A DNA stretch of 64,000 bases from Lactimicrobium massiliense (lineage in GTDB: Bacteria; Bacillota_I; Bacilli_A; Erysipelotrichales; Erysipelotrichaceae). The stretch covers positions 408,916-472,915 of the forward strand of contig NZ_OUNG01000002.1 in assembly GCF_900343155.1 (NCBI RefSeq), written 5' to 3'. How positions within the stretch are numbered: position 1 is the stretch's first letter; every line of letters begins with the position of its first letter. The notes beneath the pieces are model-generated. The model ran no database searches, was not told where the DNA came from, and was given only the letters and a program-made list of their open reading frames with translations. Position numbers and translations under genes: made by a program. Positions 36,818 through 45,201 of the stretch are shown here, one piece after another.

Positions 36818-37785
36818 TGGGTGGCCGATTGGATAGGACGACTACGAATTGCTGTAAAGGAATTGCGGCAATAATTATCATGTTGCACCACATATCTTTT
36901 CGGTTATCAAATTTACCTGTGTATGTGAAACCGATTTGGTACATTGCTTTTCCGATAGTGGGATTCTTCTTCTTTATGTCAGGCTATGGCTTGACCTGTG
37001 GGTTACTGCAAAAGAAAAATTATCTTCAAGGGTTTCTGTCCAAAAGGCTTTTGAACATTATTGCTCCCTATGTGATAGTCGCAATCGTCTGGATAGGACT
37101 GGAAATTATCGGGGGGGGGCAAACACCTACAAGAGCAATTGCTGAAGCATTTACAATTCGATACATTCAACCGCTTTGGTTTATATGGGTGATTATAGCC
37201 GTATACATTGTATTCTATGCAGTGTTTAACCATACAGAAATCAATGTAGGAGCATATTGGTTTGCGGTTATAACTATTGCTTATATCTTGATAAGTGCTT
37301 TTGTTAACCCGCGAGATGAAATGTATGCATCTATTATTGGAATGCCTCTCGGCATTTTGTGGGCGATGTATGAGAGAAAAATAGATTCTTATTTTGAAAT
37401 CTGTTATTTGAGAAAAGAAATTGTTGCAATTGCAGCTTTTGTAATTTTGTTTATCGGAAGACTTGTTTTAAGCGCGGCGGGTTTTGATAATCAACTGTTT
37501 CAGACAATTCTTCGGAACATTATTACGATTTCATTTATTGTTCCTCTGATTGAATTATTGAAAAAAGTGAAGATACAGAAAAGATTTCTGATTTGGTTAG
37601 GAACAATATCCTATGAAATTTATATCATCCATCCGTTTATTCTCTATTTCTTTGAAAAGGAGACAGCGGAAGGAAAACAAGTGAGTGACTTAGAAATTGT
37701 ATTGTGGACAATTGGGCTGACTCTACTTTTATCAAGTATATTGAAGGTTGTCCAAGATAATTTAGTTAGAAAAGTGAGATCATAA
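36817..37785 (+). CDS. acyltransferase 3 family membrane protein, with G9 tract
   Basis: The 322-residue integral membrane O-acyltransferase has RTTTNCCKGIAAIIIMLHHI at the start, including the catalytic-type His. A series of about ten hydrophobic helices follows, and a final IHPFILYFF segment. Such enzymes acetylate or otherwise acylate surface glycans. A run of nine G at 37111-37119 (codons about 99-101) keeps the frame open now; loss or gain of one G would truncate the protein near residue 100. The start ATG overlaps the stop of the radical SAM gene (TAATG). Composition becomes AT-rich from here. Confidence 0.88.
   Translation: MGGRLDRTTTNCCKGIAAIIIMLHHISFRLSNLPVYVKPIWYIAFPIVGFFFFMSGYGLTCGLLQKKNYLQGFLSKRLLNIIAPYVIVAIVWIGLEIIGGGQTPTRAIAEAFTIRYIQPLWFIWVIIAVYIVFYAVFNHTEINVGAYWFAVITIAYILISAFVNPRDEMYASIIGMPLGILWAMYERKIDSYFEICYLRKEIVAIAAFVILFIGRLVLSAAGFDNQLFQTILRNIITISFIVPLIELLKKVKIQKRFLIWLGTISYEIYIIHPFILYFFEKETAEGKQVSDLEIVLWTIGLTLLLSSILKVVQDNLVRKVRS
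37111..37119 (+). repeat. G9 mononucleotide tract inside the acyltransferase
   Basis: Nine consecutive G, preceded by ATC and followed by C, encode GGG within EIIGGGQTP. The reading frame is intact at this length. Confidence 0.95.
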
Positions 37786-37786
37786 A

Positions 37787-38668
37787 ATGACAGTAACAGT
37801 TTTAACCCCAACTTTTAATCGGGGGGGGGTATTGCGAAGCCTTTGGGATTCGCTGCAAAAGCAAACTGTAAAAGATTTTGAGTGGCTTGTAGTTGATGAC
37901 GGAAGTACTGATGGTACGAAAAATCTAATTACTCAGTTACAAGAAAATAGTGATTTTCCAATACGATATATCTATAAGAGTAACGGTGGAAAACACACTG
38001 CTTTAAATGTAGGAATACAGACTATTTGCAGCGAACTTACCTTTATTGTTGATTCAGATGACTGTGTGACTGATGATGCGGTTGAGTCGATACTGAAGAT
38101 TCACAAGAAATACAGACTACAAAATAATATTTGTGGATATGCGTTTCTCAGAGCATTCCCTGATGGCAAAGTCAATGGCAAGAAGTTTGATGTAGATGAA
38201 AGAATAGGTTCCTATATTGATGTGCGCGTAAATGGTGATGACACCAGCTCAGATAAAGCAGAGGTGTTCAAAACACATTGCTTGAAGGAATTCCCTTTTC
38301 CCGAATATCCGAATGAGAAATTCCTTGGGGAAGATCTTGTTTGGGTTAGAATGGCCAGAAAATATCAGATGGTACATATTAATAAGGCTATTTATATTGG
38401 AAATTATCTTGAAGATGGATTAACCAATAATCGCCGTAAGCATAATATTGCTTCGCCAGTTGGGTGTATGCATCGAGCAGAGGAATTCATGGAGTCCGAC
38501 TTAAAGACAAGATACAGAATCAAGGGTGGACTACAATATATTGTATATGGGAGATTTGCGGGAGTCAAAGTTGTCGATTTGATTCGCAAATCAAGACATA
38601 AAATTCTTGCAACAGTGTGCATACCGGGGGGATTGCTCTTATACGCCCGATGGAATAAAGCACAGTAA
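37787..38668 (+). CDS. GT2 family glycosyltransferase, with G9 tract
   Basis: The 293-residue GT-A enzyme starts MTVTVLTPTFNRGG, has VVDDGSTDGT at about 36-45 (nucleotide binding), FIVDSDDCVTDDA with the DxD-type motif near 88, and an EDLVWVRMA segment near 186. GT2 enzymes add a sugar from an NDP donor in the cytoplasm. A run of nine G at 37821-37829 encodes part of codons 12-14. A slip would abolish almost the whole protein, so this gene is a strong candidate for on/off switching. It follows the acyltransferase by one base. Confidence 0.9.
   Translation: MTVTVLTPTFNRGGVLRSLWDSLQKQTVKDFEWLVVDDGSTDGTKNLITQLQENSDFPIRYIYKSNGGKHTALNVGIQTICSELTFIVDSDDCVTDDAVESILKIHKKYRLQNNICGYAFLRAFPDGKVNGKKFDVDERIGSYIDVRVNGDDTSSDKAEVFKTHCLKEFPFPEYPNEKFLGEDLVWVRMARKYQMVHINKAIYIGNYLEDGLTNNRRKHNIASPVGCMHRAEEFMESDLKTRYRIKGGLQYIVYGRFAGVKVVDLIRKSRHKILATVCIPGGLLLYARWNKAQ
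37821..37829 (+). repeat. G9 mononucleotide tract at the start of the GT2 gene
   Basis: Nine G preceded by ATC and followed by T, at codons 12-14. The length and upstream context match the tract 710 bases upstream. Confidence 0.95.
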
Positions 38669-38723
38669 TTCGATTGATTAAGTGCCTAAATGTCTTCTGT
38701 CAGTAGATGATAGGAGATATTTA

Positions 38724-39836
38724 ATGAAAGTACTTGTTATCAATCCGATTATGTACACATCGGAAACAAAAAATATAAAAAGAGCTACATCAATAAAAGA
38801 TACGATGATGTATGACTTTTGTTTGGCATTCCATGAATTAGGCCATTCTGTAACGCTAGTTGGAGGAGAGCCGTTCAAACCGACAAAAAGCGAAACATAT
38901 CCATTTGAGGTACTGTGGTGGAAGTGTAAGTGCCAAAAAGTTTGTATGCCGCACTGTTTACCGTTTATGCCGGAGACATATCAGTATGTAAAACAACATC
39001 GTTCAGAATATGATCTTATTATTACAAGTGAAGTGTTCTCACTGAACTCTTTGATGGCATATCGAGCAGCACCAGACAAGACAATTATCTGGCATGAACT
39101 TGCAAAGCATAATGCCATCATGAAGAAAATACCATCAAAGATTTGGTATGGAGTTATAGCAAGACTCTTCATGCGAAATGCAAAGGTTGTTGCACGCTCA
39201 GTAGAGGCAAGGAACTTTGTGAAGAAATACTGCATGAACACAGATGTAAATGTAATTGATCATGGCGTCAATCTTGATAAGTTTAAGGCATCTACTGAGA
39301 AGGAAAATATCTTTGTGGTTTGTTCACAGTTGATTGAACGAAAGAAAATTGATGGGATACTTGAAAAGTTTGCGAAATACCTGAACCAGTATGATGAAAC
39401 TTGTCAGCTATACATTATAGGCGAAGGTGAGCTGAAAGAAAAACTTCAGAGGATGGCACAAACTCTGGGAATAGCTCCGAATGTAATCTTCACTGGAAAG
39501 ATGACACATGATGAACTGCTCCCGATTTTGTCTAAATCAAAGGCGTTGCTCGTTAATACGGTGAAAGATAATAATATGATTTCCATCGTAGAAGCGATTG
39601 CGGTTGGAACGCCTATTGTGACAACAGATGTTCCGCTAAATTCTACCTACATCAAAGAATATCAGTTGGGTATTGCCAAGAAACAGTGGGATGAATCAGA
39701 TTTGAAAGATGTGGTTTCCAATAGCAAACTGTATATTGAAAACTGCATGAAGTATAGATATAAACTTTCTACGAAACAAAGGGTAGAACAATTTTTAGAG
39801 ATAGAAAGAGAAAGGCTTGACGATGGAAAAAAGTAA
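38724..39836 (+). CDS. GT4 family glycosyltransferase
   Basis: The enzyme has about 370 residues and starts MKVLVINPIMYTSETKNIKR. A Cys-rich segment WKCKCQKVCMPHC is near 74. FVVCSQLIERKKIDGILEKF (near 197) marks the GT4 C-terminal domain, and NMISIVEAIAVGTPIV near 283 contains the donor-binding Glu. TAGGAGAT lies before ATG 38724; the in-frame ATG at 38682 has no such site. Its last 14 bases overlap the next acyltransferase. The acceptor is unknown. Confidence 0.88.
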   Translation: MKVLVINPIMYTSETKNIKRATSIKDTMMYDFCLAFHELGHSVTLVGGEPFKPTKSETYPFEVLWWKCKCQKVCMPHCLPFMPETYQYVKQHRSEYDLIITSEVFSLNSLMAYRAAPDKTIIWHELAKHNAIMKKIPSKIWYGVIARLFMRNAKVVARSVEARNFVKKYCMNTDVNVIDHGVNLDKFKASTEKENIFVVCSQLIERKKIDGILEKFAKYLNQYDETCQLYIIGEGELKEKLQRMAQTLGIAPNVIFTGKMTHDELLPILSKSKALLVNTVKDNNMISIVEAIAVGTPIVTTDVPLNSTYIKEYQLGIAKKQWDESDLKDVVSNSKLYIENCMKYRYKLSTKQRVEQFLEIERERLDDGKK

Positions 39837-40827
39837 AAAACAATATTTTAATGAAATAAATATAATGCGTGGAATGGCTGTGCTTTGTGTCGTCATTGGA
39901 CATTCTTTTAATCCGACAGAAACACCGACTATTTTGGGCTTTATAAAAAGTTTTGTATATTGTTTTCATATGTCAGCTTTTTTCTTTATTAGTGGATTTC
40001 TTGAAGGCGAGAAAAGACGTAGCTTTAGTGAAAAGAGACAAGCAATTGTTAAAAAAGCTAAGCGGCTGATGGTGCCGTATTTCTTTTTAACAGTGGTCAC
40101 AGCCGTTCTTAAGCTATTATTTGGTGCATTTGCAAGGAATCCGCTTAATTATTCTACTCTTGCGGTAGATGTTTTAATTGGAAGAAATAATCCGAACGGC
40201 GGTCTTTGGTTTCTGTACGCCCTGTTTATTATTTCTATTTTTGGAATCCTATTTGATACTATAAATCGCACAGCTTTAACGGGTACTATGTTTGTACTAT
40301 ATATGCTAAACACTGTTGTCTTCAAACAGTCTGGATATGCTGTTGGTTTTTTCCTTAGTTACGCATGGATTTACTTTATGGGTGGTGCTGTGAGAAAGCA
40401 TCTTTATGAAAAAATAAAGAATTCCGAACTACTGATGTCGGTAAAAGGAATAGTGATAATAGCGGTTGTTTCCGTAGGATATATGATGCTTGCGTTTGTT
40501 AGGATCTATAAGTCTCAGTCTTGGATTTTGGCAACCGCAGTAACCGTTATTGGTGTATTTCTGCTTTTTGTTATTGCCGTGCAGATTGAACATTACCATT
40601 GCGGAGAAAAGGTATGGATGTTGCTAGGCGATTATGGAATGGATATATATATGATTGGGTATTATGTGCAGCAAGCAATTTTTGTTATATGTGGCAAAAT
40701 CTTAGGACTTGATTATTTAATATATGCTTGGCTAATGTTGATTTTTGGATTGATAGCTCCGATAATTCTGTCGAAATACATCGTTAGAAATAATCGAATT
40801 CTTTCAACGCTGATTCTTGGGAGGTGA
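39823..40827 (+). CDS. acyltransferase 3 family membrane protein
   Basis: The polytopic protein has about 334 residues. NEINIMRGMAVLCVVIGHSF at the start has the catalytic-type His of the family, and CFHMSAFFFISGFLEGEKRR follows. About ten predicted helices extend to the end. It probably O-acylates a sugar of the repeat unit. ATG 39823 is inside the previous gene; TTG 39817 is a weaker choice. No simple repeat was found in it, unlike the other acyltransferases of the locus. Confidence 0.86.
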   Translation: MEKSKKQYFNEINIMRGMAVLCVVIGHSFNPTETPTILGFIKSFVYCFHMSAFFFISGFLEGEKRRSFSEKRQAIVKKAKRLMVPYFFLTVVTAVLKLLFGAFARNPLNYSTLAVDVLIGRNNPNGGLWFLYALFIISIFGILFDTINRTALTGTMFVLYMLNTVVFKQSGYAVGFFLSYAWIYFMGGAVRKHLYEKIKNSELLMSVKGIVIIAVVSVGYMMLAFVRIYKSQSWILATAVTVIGVFLLFVIAVQIEHYHCGEKVWMLLGDYGMDIYMIGYYVQQAIFVICGKILGLDYLIYAWLMLIFGLIAPIILSKYIVRNNRILSTLILGR

Positions 40828-40831
40828 AATG

Positions 40832-42043
40832 ATGAATTATCTTATTTCTGCATATAGTGTGAATCCTTATAAGGGATCAGAGGATAGTATTGGCTGGAAT
40901 TGGGTTTTACAGTATGAGAAAAACTATAAAGAAGGCGATAGAATAATCCTTCTTACCAAGAAATTCAATGAGAAGGACACAAGAAAAGGACTTGAAGAAT
41001 TTAATATACAACATGTCGAATTGGTTATTGTAGATGTTCCTGACGCACTTAACTGGTTCAGAGAAAAGCATTCAGCCTTTCATCATATGTATTACATTTT
41101 ATGGCAGCATTGGGCTTGGCTTTGGGTTAAGCACTCAGGAATTCATTTTGATGTAATTCATCATGTTACTATGAATGATTACAGGATTCCAAGTGAGATG
41201 TATAAAGCTAAAGGTGCAAAGGTGATTTGGGGACCAATGGGTGGTGCACAGGTCACACCTAAGCCATTGAAGGTCTATGAAAAAAATCAACTGGTTGCGA
41301 ATTTTAGAGAGTTTGTAAATAAGAGCTGTTCATGGAATCCCTTTTATAAGAAAGCACTGCGCTCATATTATAAGATATATTGCATAAATAATGAAACTCA
41401 AAAACAAATTTCTCGCATCGTAGGAAAAGATGTGCCATTAATGCCAGAGTTGGCATTAAGAGATGAATACAAAAATATTCCTATTCAGAAAAGAAAAAAC
41501 GATATTCTCAAAATTGTTTTTGTAGGACGATTGATTGGAAAAAAAGGAATAGCTTTTCTTGTTGACGCTCTTTCGCTGATGCCTACCGATATGGAGTGGG
41601 AACTCTTGATTTTTGGTGATGGCGATGATCGCGCATTAATCGAAAAACAAATAGCAGATAGTGGTATTGGAAAAAATGTAAAACTAATGGGTAATCGCCC
41701 ATTGGATCAAATTGCTGAAGCATATCAGCAGGCAGATGTTTTTGTTTTGCCGAGTCTTAGAGAAACAAGTGGAAATGTGCTGCTTGAGGCAATGGCATAT
41801 GCTGTGCCAATTGTCGCGTTTGATACAAGCTTTTGTAGACTGCTAAAGAAAGTTGACTGCGGTGTATTTGTAAATACGGAACAGGCACTTGACGACATCA
41901 AGGCAGACTATTGCAAAGCAATTGTAACACTGGGACAGGACAAAGAACTGGCAAAACAGATGGGACTAAACGGTTATCAATATGTGAATAAATATTTGAC
42001 ATGGGAAGCTAAATATAAGACCCTTTTGAAAGACTTTTTATAA
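40832..42043 (+). CDS. GT4 family glycosyltransferase
   Basis: GT-B enzyme of about 403 residues. The start is NYLISAYSVNPYKGSEDSIG, with GPMGGAQVTP near 128, a loop typical of this subfamily. VFVGRLIGKKGIAFLVDAL is near 230 and PSLRETSGNVLLEAMAYAVP near 305, with both conserved Glu. GGGAGGTG sits just before two ATGs (40829, 40832); 40832 gives the better spacing. Composition is AT-rich, like its neighbours on both sides. Confidence 0.88.
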   Translation: MNYLISAYSVNPYKGSEDSIGWNWVLQYEKNYKEGDRIILLTKKFNEKDTRKGLEEFNIQHVELVIVDVPDALNWFREKHSAFHHMYYILWQHWAWLWVKHSGIHFDVIHHVTMNDYRIPSEMYKAKGAKVIWGPMGGAQVTPKPLKVYEKNQLVANFREFVNKSCSWNPFYKKALRSYYKIYCINNETQKQISRIVGKDVPLMPELALRDEYKNIPIQKRKNDILKIVFVGRLIGKKGIAFLVDALSLMPTDMEWELLIFGDGDDRALIEKQIADSGIGKNVKLMGNRPLDQIAEAYQQADVFVLPSLRETSGNVLLEAMAYAVPIVAFDTSFCRLLKKVDCGVFVNTEQALDDIKADYCKAIVTLGQDKELAKQMGLNGYQYVNKYLTWEAKYKTLLKDFL

Positions 42044-42087
42044 TTATTTCAGAGTAGATGCTTATTAGTTGTGGAGGTGGACTTGGA

Positions 42088-42930
42088 GTGAATATTAAAG
42101 AAAAACTTGTTTATCTGTCAGATACAAACCCTCTATTTAAGAAGATAAAATTGTATTATTGGCGGTGCAAGGATTATCCTGATCAACATAATGTTGAAAA
42201 AATGATAAAAAAAAGAAAAAATGGATTCGACGATAAAAAATTTGCAGCAATAAGAAAAATGGAAAATATTCATAAGGGGGATCGTTGCTTTATTGTTGCT
42301 ACTGGTCCAAGTTTGACTATGTCAGATCTAGAACTAATAAAAGATGAAATTACATTTGGTATGAATTCAATTACTAAGATATTTGATAAAACAGATTGGA
42401 GACCAACATATTACGGCATTCAAGATAGACAGGTCTATGAAAAAATGGAAAATTCAATTTTAGACTATTATCAGACTGCCGACAATGTTTTTGTTGCGGA
42501 TCAGCTCGGAAGGTATTTTCATTTGCCAGCAAACTATATACAGTTCCCTTACAACGGAAACTATCACATTTATAGAGGTGCATATGAAGATTATTCCGTT
42601 GATTTTAGTCCAAACGCATACGAAGTAGTGTATGACGGATATTCTATTACGTATTCGTTGATTGAAATTGCTATCTATATGGGATTTAAAGAAATCTACC
42701 TTCTGGGTGCAGACTGTAATTATCCAAAGGGAGAGAAAAATCATTTTGTAGAGAGCGGATTTGTTGATAAAAACGCCGCATCTAATCCGATCAGAATGCG
42801 TGTTGGATATCAGGCTGCAAAAGAATACGCAGATACGCACGGAATCAAAATCGTAAACTGTACCCGTGGTGGCATGTTAGAAACATTTAAAAGAATGAAA
42901 TTGGAAGATGTTTTAAAGGAGAAAAATTAA
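42088..42930 (+). CDS. DUF115/MptE-like Rossmann-fold protein, possible glycosyltransferase
   Basis: The protein has about 280 residues. It contains CFIVATGPSLTMSDLELIKD (near 73) and ITFGMNSITKIF, the glycine-serine nucleotide loop of the DUF115/6-hydroxymethylpterin-kinase-like superfamily. IYLLGADCNYPKGEKNHF follows near 210. Relatives in glycan loci are linked to sugar transfer, including to nonulosonic acids. That fits the next gene, a CMP-sugar synthetase, but is an inference. The start is probably GTG 42088 with GGAGGTGG seven bases before; an ATG at 42058 is in frame. A similar domain is fused to the aldolase at 43613. Confidence 0.7.
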   Translation: MNIKEKLVYLSDTNPLFKKIKLYYWRCKDYPDQHNVEKMIKKRKNGFDDKKFAAIRKMENIHKGDRCFIVATGPSLTMSDLELIKDEITFGMNSITKIFDKTDWRPTYYGIQDRQVYEKMENSILDYYQTADNVFVADQLGRYFHLPANYIQFPYNGNYHIYRGAYEDYSVDFSPNAYEVVYDGYSITYSLIEIAIYMGFKEIYLLGADCNYPKGEKNHFVESGFVDKNAASNPIRMRVGYQAAKEYADTHGIKIVNCTRGGMLETFKRMKLEDVLKEKN

Positions 42931-42931
42931 G

Positions 42932-43588
42932 ATGAAAACAGTAGCAATTGTTCCTATGAAACTTAATAATCGTCGTTTGCCGCAGAAAAATACCAAGAGC
43001 TTTACCAACGGCAAGCCGCTTTGCCATTATATCCTGTCTACTCTTTTGACCGTTGAGGGGGTAGACGAGGTTTATGTTTACTGCAGTAATCCAGATATTC
43101 AGGAATTTATCCCGGAAGGAGTAAAGTATCTTCAGCGTTCGACCAGTTTGGATCAGGATACTACAAAGATGAATGAAGTTCTGCATTGCTTTGCAAATGA
43201 AGTACCGGCGGATATTTATGTGATGACACATACGACTGCTCCGTTCATTAAGAAAGAGTCCATCGAAAAGGGCTTGGAAGCAGTTAAGAGTGGGGAATAT
43301 GATTCTTCGTTTGCAGCAAAGAAGTTGCAGGATTTTCTGTGGAAAGATGGAAAGCCGTTTAACTATGAGCTGAATAATATTCCGCGTACACAGGACTTGC
43401 CGGCACTTTATGAAGAAACCAGTGGCTTCTATATTTACAGAAGCAATGTTATGACAGATCTTAATCGTCGAATTGGTGATAAACCGTTTATCGTTGAGGT
43501 GGGCGAAATTGAAAGTGTTGATATCGATGAGGCAGAGGATTTTATGATTGCTGATGCAATCTATAACTATCAGCTTCAGCAAAAGTAA
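42932..43588 (+). CDS. acylneuraminate cytidylyltransferase-like enzyme
   Basis: A 218-residue protein of the CMP-NeuAc/CMP-KDO synthetase superfamily. The start KTVAIVPMKLNNRRLPQKNT matches the CTP-binding loop, and YVMTHTTAPFIKKESIEKGL lies near 96. The C-terminal VDIDEAEDFMIADAI matches the family. It would activate an ulosonic or keto-deoxy acid with CTP. It is one base after the DUF115 gene and 24 bases before the aldolase. No sialic or legionaminic acid synthase (NeuB/LegI) is present in the window, so the substrate is probably different. Confidence 0.8.
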   Translation: MKTVAIVPMKLNNRRLPQKNTKSFTNGKPLCHYILSTLLTVEGVDEVYVYCSNPDIQEFIPEGVKYLQRSTSLDQDTTKMNEVLHCFANEVPADIYVMTHTTAPFIKKESIEKGLEAVKSGEYDSSFAAKKLQDFLWKDGKPFNYELNNIPRTQDLPALYEETSGFYIYRSNVMTDLNRRIGDKPFIVEVGEIESVDIDEAEDFMIADAIYNYQLQQK

Positions 43589-43612
43589 AATCAATTTTAT
43601 GGAGAAAGCATG

Positions 43613-45187
43613 ATGAGTAAAATACAGGTACTGGACTGCACACTTAGAGATGGTGGCTATTGCAATAATTGTAGATTTGGCTTTGATAATGAGAAAAAGA
43701 TTGTTCACGGACTTGTGGATGCCAACATCGATATTATTGAATGTGGCTTCCTCATGAATACTGTGGAATATGATAAAGATGTCACAAAATTCACTTCTCT
43801 CGATGAGGTTGCAAAAATTATTCCACAAAATAAAGAGGGAAAAACCTTTGTAATGCTTACTGACTATGGTAAGTATCGTCCCGAAGATTTGCCAGAGTAC
43901 GATGGAACTTCTGTAGATGGTTTGCGTGTAGCTTTTCATAAAAAAGATCGTGTAGCTGCATTAGAAGAATGTAAAGCTATCAAAAGCAAAGGCTACAAGG
44001 TCTTTGTTCAGGCAATGGTTTCGCTGAGCTATACGGATGAAGAGTTCCTTGATTTGATTCGTCGAGTGAATGAATTGGAACCTTATGCGTTTTATATCGT
44101 GGACAGTTTTGGCATGATGAAACGTAAAGACTTGACCAGACTCTTCTATTTGGTTGAGCATAATTTGAATGAGAAAATTAAAATTGGCTTCCATTCGCAT
44201 AATAATATGCAGTTGGCTTACTCGAATGCTCAGAGCTTGGTGGATCTACATTCTGATCGTGAGTTGATCATTGACGCTTCTGTCTATGGAATGGGACGTG
44301 GTGCTGGAAATTTGAACACAGAGCTGTTTGTGCAGTACCTGAATGATAATGCTGATGGCAACTATGATATCAAACCACTGCTCTCTATTATCGATGAGAT
44401 TTTGAATGAATTCTATCAGCGTAACTACTGGGGCTATTCGCTACCGAATTATTTATCTGCGTCGCATAACGCACATCCAAATTATGCAGGATACTTAGAC
44501 GACAAAAAGACTCTGACTGTAGAAAATATGAATGAAATTTTTGACATGATGGATGAGGATAAAAAAGTATCCTATGATAAGGATTATATTGAAGAGCTTT
44601 ATTTAAGATATATGGCGACAGGAAAGTCACAGGAAGAACATAAGACCGAATTAATTGAGAATTTGCGTGGGAAAACAGTATTGTTAATTGCTCCCGGAAA
44701 AAGTTCGATAGAGGAAAAGGATGAGATTGCATCTTTCGTAAATGAAGATGTCGTGACAGTAAGTGTTAATTATAACTACCCTCTTGTGAACACAGACTAT
44801 ATTTTCCTGAGCAATCTGAGACGTTTTAGAGAATTAGATGCATCAAACAGGGAAAAGTGCATTGTTACATCAAATATTCCGGCTGACAATGTTTATCTTC
44901 AGACAAAATATCGAGATCTTCTGTGCGACATTGAAGCAGTGAAAGATAATGCTGGTTTGATGGCAATTAAATTCTTTGCACAGATGGGTGTAAAAAAGAT
45001 TTATTTGGCTGGATTTGATGGATATTCTCACGATGAAAAAGAAAACTATGGGGAATCTACAATGGCGTTCGTTACGAGAACGGCTGTCCTTGATGCAATG
45101 AACCAGGGAATGACAGAGATGCTGAAAAAGTATAGCACACTTGTAGAACTGAACTTTTTAACCAAACCACATTATGTGAAGATTTGA
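43613..45187 (+). CDS. HMGL-like aldolase fused to a DUF115-like domain
   Basis: The protein has 524 residues. The N-terminal TIM-barrel is of the HMG-CoA lyase / 4-hydroxy-2-oxovalerate aldolase type: QVLDCTLRDGGYCNN with catalytic Arg and metal Asp, GFHSHNNMQLAYSNA with the HxHN metal site, and DASVYGMGRGAGNLN, a conserved loop. The second part, from about 350, has VLLIAPGKSSIEEKDEIASF and KIYLAGFDGYSHDEKENYG, similar to the DUF115 fold of the 42088 product. The aldolase probably joins pyruvate (or a relative) to an aldehyde. GGAGA precedes ATG 43613 by seven bases. The fusion is unusual. Confidence 0.8.
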   Translation: MSKIQVLDCTLRDGGYCNNCRFGFDNEKKIVHGLVDANIDIIECGFLMNTVEYDKDVTKFTSLDEVAKIIPQNKEGKTFVMLTDYGKYRPEDLPEYDGTSVDGLRVAFHKKDRVAALEECKAIKSKGYKVFVQAMVSLSYTDEEFLDLIRRVNELEPYAFYIVDSFGMMKRKDLTRLFYLVEHNLNEKIKIGFHSHNNMQLAYSNAQSLVDLHSDRELIIDASVYGMGRGAGNLNTELFVQYLNDNADGNYDIKPLLSIIDEILNEFYQRNYWGYSLPNYLSASHNAHPNYAGYLDDKKTLTVENMNEIFDMMDEDKKVSYDKDYIEELYLRYMATGKSQEEHKTELIENLRGKTVLLIAPGKSSIEEKDEIASFVNEDVVTVSVNYNYPLVNTDYIFLSNLRRFRELDASNREKCIVTSNIPADNVYLQTKYRDLLCDIEAVKDNAGLMAIKFFAQMGVKKIYLAGFDGYSHDEKENYGESTMAFVTRTAVLDAMNQGMTEMLKKYSTLVELNFLTKPHYVKI

Positions 45188-45201
45188 GGAGACAGTATAG
45201 A

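Noticed and set aside
38626..38631. G6 run near the end of the GT2 gene as a third polyG switch
   Set aside because: Six G is too short to slip often, and a change there would affect only the last dozen residues.
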